Assembly (NCBI GenBank): GCA_947000775.1
Contig: CAMQGK010000634.1
Location: 21,073,501 to 21,137,500, forward strand
DNA from: Pterois miles
Taxonomy: Eukaryota; Chordata; Actinopteri; Perciformes; Scorpaenidae
Length of the DNA: 64,000 nt
Reading direction: 5' to 3'
Positions 57,201 through 64,000 of the stretch are shown piece by piece. The translations under genes and the position numbers were made by a program. The notes under the pieces are model-generated. The model saw nothing but the letters and a program-made list of their open reading frames with translations. It had not been told where the DNA came from and made no database searches. Every line of letters starts with the position of its first letter. Position 1 is the stretch's first letter.

Positions 57201-58220
57201 CAGAGCTGCACGATTATGGCCAAAATGATAATCCTGATTATATTGATCAGTATTGAGATCACGATTATTTATCACGCTTATTCTTGATTTTAGGGCTGCA
57301 CAGTGGTGCAGTGGTTACTACTGTTGCCACACAGTAAGAGGGTCACAGGTCTGAATCCGGCTTGGGGCTGCTCTGTGTGGAGTTTGCATGTTCTCTCCAC
57401 GTCAGTGTGGGTTTTCTCCGGGTTCTCCGGCTTCTTCCCACAGTCCAAAGACAATGCAGGTTAAATGATGACTCTAAATGGCCTTTAAGCGTGAATGTGA
57501 GCGTGAATGGTTCTGTCTCTATGTGTCAGCCTTGCGATGGACTGGCGACCTGTTCAGGGTGAACCCCGCCTTCGCCAAATGCCAGCTGGGATTGGCTCCA
57601 GCCCCCCTGCGACCCCTAATGGGATAAGTGGCTGTAGATGGATGGATTGTTGATTTTAGAGACAAAATAAATTAGTTTTTATTGCACTTTCACATTAGCA
57701 CTGCTTTCACATCCCTGTTATGCTACACTCCCGCTTTCTTTGCATCAAAATGGGTCCTTACTCACAGTGCATCTCCTATAAGCAAAATATAACTAAAATT
57801 GCACCAAAACTATTTACCCCAAATTAAATGAACAGAGCACTGCTTTCACTTTCACATTGTGCTACGTTCCTGTTTTTGCATAAAAATAAGACTTAAAATA
57901 AGGTGTCTTTTTCACCTGAATTTAGTGCATTTTCTACTCTGGACTGCAGCCTCAACATTCAGAAAAGTATTTAACAGGCTGCCGGTGGAGGGTGCATCCG
58001 CAACGGCATGACAGCTCCCCAAAAGTGAAGCCCAAACATCTGGATCGCCCCTGGTGGCTGGCTGGTAGTTTAGGAAGTGCTTGATTAGATATGGAGCTTT
58101 CTATGAGCCGAGCACGTATTTTAAACATCAGTATCGCAGTCGATCATTTCAACTTAACATTTTAACTGTGGTGATCCAACATTGTGATCACGATTAATAG
58201 TCGATTAATTGTGCAGCCCT
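57201..58220. mobile_element. hAT-type MITE with GGGCTGCACGATTA ends, interrupted by a SINE
   Basis: CAGAGCTGCACGATTATGGC at the left is inverted to GATTAATTGTGCAGCCCT at the right. Interior: AAAATGATAATCCTGATTAT, GAGATCACGATTATTTATCA, GTGATCACGATTAATAG. This is a very common teleost MITE. An 8-bp duplication is not recognisable. 57294-57649 is a later SINE. Confidence 0.8.
57284..57659 (+). mobile_element. V-SINE (DANA/mermaid-like), copy 2, with 10-bp duplication
   Basis: The same architecture as 24748-25146: tRNA-like head with a decayed box B (GGTCTGAATCC, 57348-57358), GTGGAGTTTGCATGTTCTCT core, LINE-2-like tail and a shortened ATGG tail. Duplications TTGATTTTAG lie at 57284-57293 and 57650-57659. 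Damaged box B and more substitutions suggest it is older than copy 1. Confidence 0.92.
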
Positions 58221-58223
58221 AAC

Positions 58224-60500
58224 CATTTCTGCCTGGGTTAATGTATTAGGAAGCAGCTTTCAGTGCCTCTCTGACCTAAGGACAGTGGCAAGGTGAAATG
58301 CAGAAGGTTATGCAACTGCAGACCAGTCCAGGAGAAGAAAATTACAACAATTTAGCAGAGTGACAAGCCAGGCCTGGAGGCACGCAGCCAGATCACTCAT
58401 GCTCCCTCATGTATGACAGCCGGGGCACACTGCCCTCTCCGCCGCCTCAGGAATACAATAAGGACTGCACATTGTGTGTCTGTGTGTGCATCCGTATGTG
58501 TGAGTGCATACTGTATGCACACAGGCGTGTGTTTAAATGCACACGCTGCTTAAGCGAGCCTCGGCGCTGCAGAACAAGGCGTCATGTTTACTGCGATGAG
58601 CAACACAGTCAGCCGATTAGGCATTGTTTTTGTAATATGGTGGCGTTCTGCCTCCAGCCTGCAAGCCGAGGCTGAACACAGAGGCATCTGTATCCGCATC
58701 CTCTGCGTAGTCTGAACATGTACTTGGTATTCCTGATAGGACAGGGCTGGCTAACTGAGCTTTCCTGGCAGTCTGGCAGATCTGCAGAACGCAGCTCTGT
58801 GGTGGTACATTAGAAACAGAGTAGCAGCACAAAAAAACAACAGCAGCTCTGCATAGGCTCTGAGTCAACTAAATGGGCTGTGTGTTCATGACAGGAGGAG
58901 AATAATTGGTCCAATTTATGCCGTGTGGATTTATGGCAAGCTGTCGCACATTGGTGCAGGCCTTCATGTCTTTTTTTTTCCTCTTCGATTTGTCATTGAT
59001 GTGTCAGGGGCGAAACAAATGGGGACGCATAAACATGTGTGACGCTTTGAATGTTGCTGCTGGAAGAAAAATAGAAAGATCTGTGTTTGTGTGCAAACAA
59101 ATTAAAGTAATCACAATATTTTTATCTTGCCATTAAACCCAGTGAAACAGCCCAAATGGAAAGATGGAAATAGGTTTATGGTGACTGTAACAGAAATCAG
59201 AAAATGTCATCAGCATCATGGCGCATATACTCATATCATTTCAGTGTATCCCCGAGCCGAGTCCAGCTTAACTGTACTGTGATCCTGTCTGTTGCATGTG
59301 GGTTGCGTCTTAGGTCTTTCTGTCCTACTACGTTCAAGGAGTGTCGGCCTGAGAGATCAATGAAATGGAGTTCAGTGGAAGCATGAGTGAAACGCCGACA
59401 TGAAGCATAATGTATTCTTCCTGCAGACTCGTTATCGGTGTCAGTGCATCTACCAGCCCAGTTCTCGGTTACTGATTTGAAATACTGAAGTGGAGAATAT
59501 TTATGTTGTATTACACATTGGCTATGTAAATGCATACTGCAAGCATGATAAGCTCTCTGGAAAATCCCGACAAGGTTCTTTGAATGTAGGAATATGTGAC
59601 ACTTTTATGAAATTTGTGATTTCTGTGTATGTTTGTGGCATGAGCTTTAGGGTTGATTTAAATTTGCCCTGAGTTTACATGAAACTATTATTTCATTATT
59701 ATCTATTCTAATAAGGATATCCCAGTCCACTTTGGTGGATCATGTATATTTAATCCACATATGCATGTGGCAGCTTTCAATAATGCCACATCATGTTCTG
59801 TTATAACACACTGGAACCACACAGCTTTCTGCATTAGTCATCACGAATGAAGTACAGACCATATGATTTTCAACTAGAGACAATATAGAAGTTTATGTTT
59901 TGCAGACGTATATCACACCTCAAGTGTTGCTGTTGGTTGAAAACTGTATTTGAACGTCGGCGTTTTGTTCCCGCTGGAAGTGGAGGGAAGCAACCCTTTC
60001 TACCACAACAGACCCACACTGTACACAGCAACAAGTCACAGTGTTTTGATTATTATATCTCTTGATCAAATATTGCCGTCACATGAACGAAACATGCACC
60101 AAACTTTGCAGAATTGCAGAATTACATGGGAAAAGTGGTAGAGGTGAAAGACACTTTCAGAAATTTGAAACGGTAATTTTTGCTCCTAAACATTCATTAA
60201 ACAAATATAAATAAAATAGCCTTGAAGGTGCAATTTGTGTTAGGCTTTGGCGTAATGACGAGGTTGTTGTGTCCACAATAACTGAACGATATTCAGTAAT
60301 GTCGAACACAGGGATTCTGCAAGTATATTGCAAGCCTGGTGGGCCTGAGATGACTCCCTGCTGGGAAAACCACTGAGGACAACATTGTGTGTTTAATCTT
60401 AGCGAGTGTCTGCATTTGCGGTTGAGAGAGAGAGAAAGTCTGTGTATGATAGAGTGACAGAAGCAGCTGTAAATAATGATAGTGATAAACCGTTCCTCTG
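58224..60500. other. no recognisable gene
   Basis: Unique-looking DNA. Overlapping frames at 58409-58868 and 59204-59535 on both strands are not supported by family or splice signals. Confidence 0.4.
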
Positions 60501-60504
60501 TTCT

Positions 60505-60881
60505 TCACAATAAAAGTCCAGTCAGTTTATTATATAAATGGTTTTATTATGAAGCAGCAAAATCAGGAAATGTTGGGTTTTCATCAGCAGCTACATAACA
60601 CAAGCAAAATAAAACAGATGTGTGAAAGTTCAAAGAGTGAAGTCGGAGATTCAGTTAGAAACTACAAAAGCACTGAAAGATGAACACATGATGTCTTTCT
60701 CTCTGGTGTGCTGCTCACTTGTTTGAGGGGGAGAAAGGGAGGTTATTGGTGATTCTTTGGTGCTGAACCAAACGAAAAAGGAGAGCCAGAGAACATGAAC
60801 GAACAAAGTGATTTGTAAACTGTGCGATAAACAAGTCGGGACTAAAGATGGAAACGCCACAAATCTCTGCTACTATCTTTA
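60505..60881 (+). pseudogene. decayed hAT transposase with BED-type zinc finger
   Basis: 60800-60881 reads NKVICKLCDKQVGTKDGNAT then NLCYYL and stops. This matches the BED finger region of hAT/ZBED proteins (pattern ICKLCxKxVxxKxGNTTNLxxHL), keeping the first C-x2-C pair; the later histidines are replaced or lost. Upstream in another frame, FFGAEPNEKGEPEN corresponds to the preceding FWxxFGF segment, so a frameshift lies near 60800. TTCACAATAAAAGTCCAGT and TGGTTTTATTATGAAGCAGC at 60508-60560 resemble the 5' non-coding part of such elements. No terminal repeats were found. Non-functional. Confidence 0.7.
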
Positions 60882-63800
60882 AACTTACCATCTATAATAC
60901 GCAAATCTACCACTGACTCCCTCCACAGAGACCCAAACTCCTCCCACGGCGAGCAATCGGCCCTCAATCATATATATATCGTATACATGGTGGTGAGACT
61001 GTACGAAGGCAGTTACTGGTCACCATCTGATTGATCTGATTTCTTGATCTCATGACGTCCTTGTGTAAAATAGCCGTAAATGTCTGTACATTGTGGCCAC
61101 TTATGTTTTACAATGTACTGTATGTGTCTCCAGTCCACAGATATTTATATCCACGTGCGTCTCTCTTCAGCTTCATTTGGATGATTATATCTTATGTTGT
61201 AATATCGTCAGTAGGGAAATTTCAATATTGCCCAACAATAATGTGTGTCACATCACAGCATTTCACCTCTACTACTAGGTCCATACAATCTAAATTTACA
61301 GTTCAGTTATTCAATGAAATGTAACTACTTACAGGGCATGAATACGGGTTATTCAACCAAACTGCTGAACATCTGAGAGCCCGTCAAAATAACACTGCTG
61401 TCTTATAATCTCCAGGTGTGTCCATGTACGTTTTGGTACACTGACACTGAACAGTCGCAGCCCACAGGTAGAATGCTGGTCTAACCTGTGTAACGGCGGC
61501 AAAAGAAAGTTTGCTGATGGGAAGTTGGGGCAGTCCCCCGAGATCAGACCCCCCGGTGCTGGGGTTTGCTCTGGCTGAATTCAAGCCAGCTGCTAACTGG
61601 GGTTATGTCTCCTAGAGGTGGGGAAGATGAAGCTGGGGTGTGACTTTGAATTTAATCCATTAATCAAGTTATCAAAATGCACCCGGACCATGGATGTATT
61701 ATTGACAAGCCCTCAGTGTAGTTCTACTTAAACCGAAGGCAGTGATTCACTGCAGTATTACAAGAAAGTACGGGTCCGACCTTGCTGGTCGGCAGTAGAT
61801 ATCTCTGCAGCACAATGCATTGTCAAAACTTCTTCACTCTCTCTTGATAATGCTAACGATTTTTTTTTTTATGTTTTAAACTAAAATTATGGCCAGATCT
61901 TACACGTTACACCTTTTAATGTTAGAACAAACTCTCTCTGAATCAACTCCTCTAAATATACTAGATCCTCTATATTAATTTTTAATTTTACCCCCATGGC
62001 TCAGTTGCTGTATTGCTGCTTGCAGCTGTAATTTTATTGGTTCCCATGTGGGCTTCAGTTCTGCTGCAGTTTCCTTGAGCAACACACTTGAACACCAGCT
62101 CCAGAGATCATTTCGCAAATCGATTGTTTCATTACACTTATTTTTCTGTCGCCAAATACTTTAACCTAAATCTTTCAGAAACTAGTAAAGTGCTGTCCTT
62201 TTTATTTAAACAATCATTAAAAGGCTAATCTCTCTTCGAATACTGAATACATTTCATGCTGGGATTACAGAAAATATAGTCGCTTACATCTTTTGTACTG
62301 TCTGCACGTGCCGCGTTTGACCTGGGTTTTACCTGACAAACACCGAACCATCCTGCAACAGCTGCAAGAACATAAAGCAGTGCTGTGGGAGACGGCCTGG
62401 CAACTATTGATAACTGCTGAAGTGGAAATCTGGAACTTTCCCTCTGTTCTCTCTCTGCAGCCTGAACAGTATAAATTGTAGGATTCACACTGAGAGTCTC
62501 ACCTTCGCCCACATCACCGGGGCTTGCTGCCGCTGCTTCTTCCTCTACAGAAGCTCCTCGCATCGATTGCTCTGATATCCCTCTGCACCCGGCGCTCGGT
62601 TGAAACCAAGTGTTGTTTTTTTTCCGCGGAAGATTAATAAGAGGCGCAGCAGAGGGCTGCTGGAAACGGCAGATGAAAAGAAACACAGTTCAGAGCGAAG
62701 GTCGTCTGCAGACCCCGCACACCTTTAAAAGAGCATGTGATCGCTGCATCACATGGGCAAACGGTGAGTGAGCGGAGATGCATTAATACATTTTTTTACC
62801 CCCTTCAAAGACACAAACTGGATTGCTGTTGTCTTTTTCTGCTCTCAGCATGAGGCGTGTTCTCTCATTCCCCCAGGTAACGCACACAGCACTCCGACTT
62901 CCTTCCATCGGCCCAAAACACCTCCCATTTCTCATGTCTGTCAGTGACCTTTCCGTCGCCGGGAGCACAACCGTTATTTCAGTAATAACTAGGCATCATT
63001 CAAGGTTACACTCTCCACAAACACCGCCAAGACTGTTTTCAAATTGTCGTGTGGATTCAGCAATCCGTTGTTTTTAAACATGCAGTTTTCTTACTGAAGT
63101 ACAAGAATGTCGAGATTTAAAGGCTGCAAGGTTGTTAGAGGGGAGTAGCAGATGGATAAGGATGTCTATTGAGTGGCTCCAGGAAATTAAAACTGTCTTT
63201 ATTACCTCTCATTCTCTTCCTCCACCACCCACCCCCAACACACACAACATCCCACTATTACCACTACAATACATCCAAGCGTGGAAGCTCCCAAAGCTCA
63301 GACACAGAGAGAGAGGAAATGTCAGGATTATATGAAAGCGTGAGCCGTAATGAGATGATAATGGCTTCTCCCATGCTGACGAGTTGACAGAAGGATGAAC
63401 AGGCTTCTGGGATGTTGCTGTCAATAACCTGCTGAAGCAGATAAAATGACATTACAGTCAATTAGCTCTCGAGTTTGCATGGATGCATCCTGTAGCACCA
63501 CATTTGGTAACGCAACGCTTGAACCCCCGCAGATCGCGACGACATTCGCTGTTTTGCTGTCATAAGCGCGGCCAAACATGTTTTACATGCTGTAAACAAA
63601 TTAGCAGCGTATAGAATAATAGCGCATTTTAAACATTAGGGCAAAAACTAGTAGAAATGATGTTTTGATGATGGGTAAAATGGAAATAATTGCTGCTGGC
63701 TTTGTAGTTGCCCTTGATATAGAGCATAGTTTTCATGCCATTCAGAAACCTAATGAGCAGCAGACTGAAAATAACATATCTTTGACAGTGTAGGGTGAAA

Positions 63801-63943
63801 TATTTGATTATAACACCTCAGTGAATGTCTTCCCTTTTGAAGTGTTTATGCAAAAGCTTGTAGGGACTCATTTTTGATTTCTTTAATGAAAATCACCAAT
63901 GTCTGCTGTTTCACTGTCACTGAGCTTTCAGGCTTTATTCGTA
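60882..63943. other. no recognisable gene
   Basis: Unique-looking DNA with a near-palindrome CTGGCTGAATTCAAGCCAG at about 61572-61590 and a T12 run near 61861. The 62225-62686 minus frame (153 codons) has no family match or splice support and overlaps a plus frame. Nothing else is supportable. Confidence 0.4.
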
Positions 63944-64000
63944 ACCACCTACTACATACTACCGATGAATGCAGTATACAGTATACAGTACATACTGCGG
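63944..64000. repeat. start of a repeat cut by the window edge
   Basis: CCTACTACATACTACC and CAGTATACAGTACATACTGC resemble the GTATGT/ACATAC-rich ends of the repeat at 42020-42475. The rest lies outside the window. Confidence 0.45.

Overview
This is vertebrate genomic DNA, almost certainly from a teleost, most likely a percomorph. The base composition is AT-leaning and genes are very sparse. Two tRNA-derived SINEs of the DANA/mermaid (V-SINE) type end in LINE-2-like tails with ATGG repeats. Around them lie TTAA-flanked MITEs, hAT-like and pogo-like MITEs, LINE 3' fragments and (GT)n tracts of the kind that fill fish introns and intergenic DNA. I see no bacterial operon, no complete protein gene, no rRNA or tRNA gene and no CRISPR array. 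The window is best read as intergenic or long-intron DNA.

Layout. At 0-9 kb there is mostly unrecognised DNA, a single-arm copy of a GTGGGAC-rich repeat (3.05-3.71 kb), a TTAA MITE with a long internal hairpin (4.06-4.70 kb), a 1-kb AT-rich minisatellite (5.05-6.05 kb), and a TA-flanked inverted-repeat element that carries a 30-bp minisatellite (8.04-8.81 kb). At 11-23 kb there is a short TTAA MITE, a 0.5-kb foldback, a 2.1-kb foldback invaded by a pogo-like MITE (15.2-17.3 kb), three more TTAA MITEs, and a single-copy stretch at 20.7-21.8 kb that could be conserved non-coding DNA. At 24-32 kb there is the first SINE with perfect target-site duplications, an inverted-repeat element holding an L2/CR1-type LINE fragment, a (GT)n-bounded repeat split by a hAT-like insertion, and several old dispersed repeats. 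At 33-35 kb lies the only block that looks genic: two 31-bp microexon-like units exactly 200 bp apart, a 57-bp exon, a terminal exon with a stop codon, and an AATAAA. I cannot name this gene, and the block is bracketed by a 26-bp direct repeat. At 37-51 kb there are further MITEs, nested insertions, a near-perfect short hairpin and two AT-rich palindromic elements. At 52-64 kb there is an L1-type LINE tail inside another MITE, the second SINE inside a hAT MITE, a decayed BED-finger hAT transposase, and a cut-off repeat at the right edge.

The recognisable content is mostly nested repeats whose insertion order can be read: pogo-like MITE into foldback, SINE into hAT MITE, LINE tails into two MITEs, and a short retro-insertion with a 15-bp duplication. 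Families are identified from sequence features and from remembered fish repeats, without a database search, so names are provisional. Where I know a repeat only as a common fish element, I say so and leave it unnamed.
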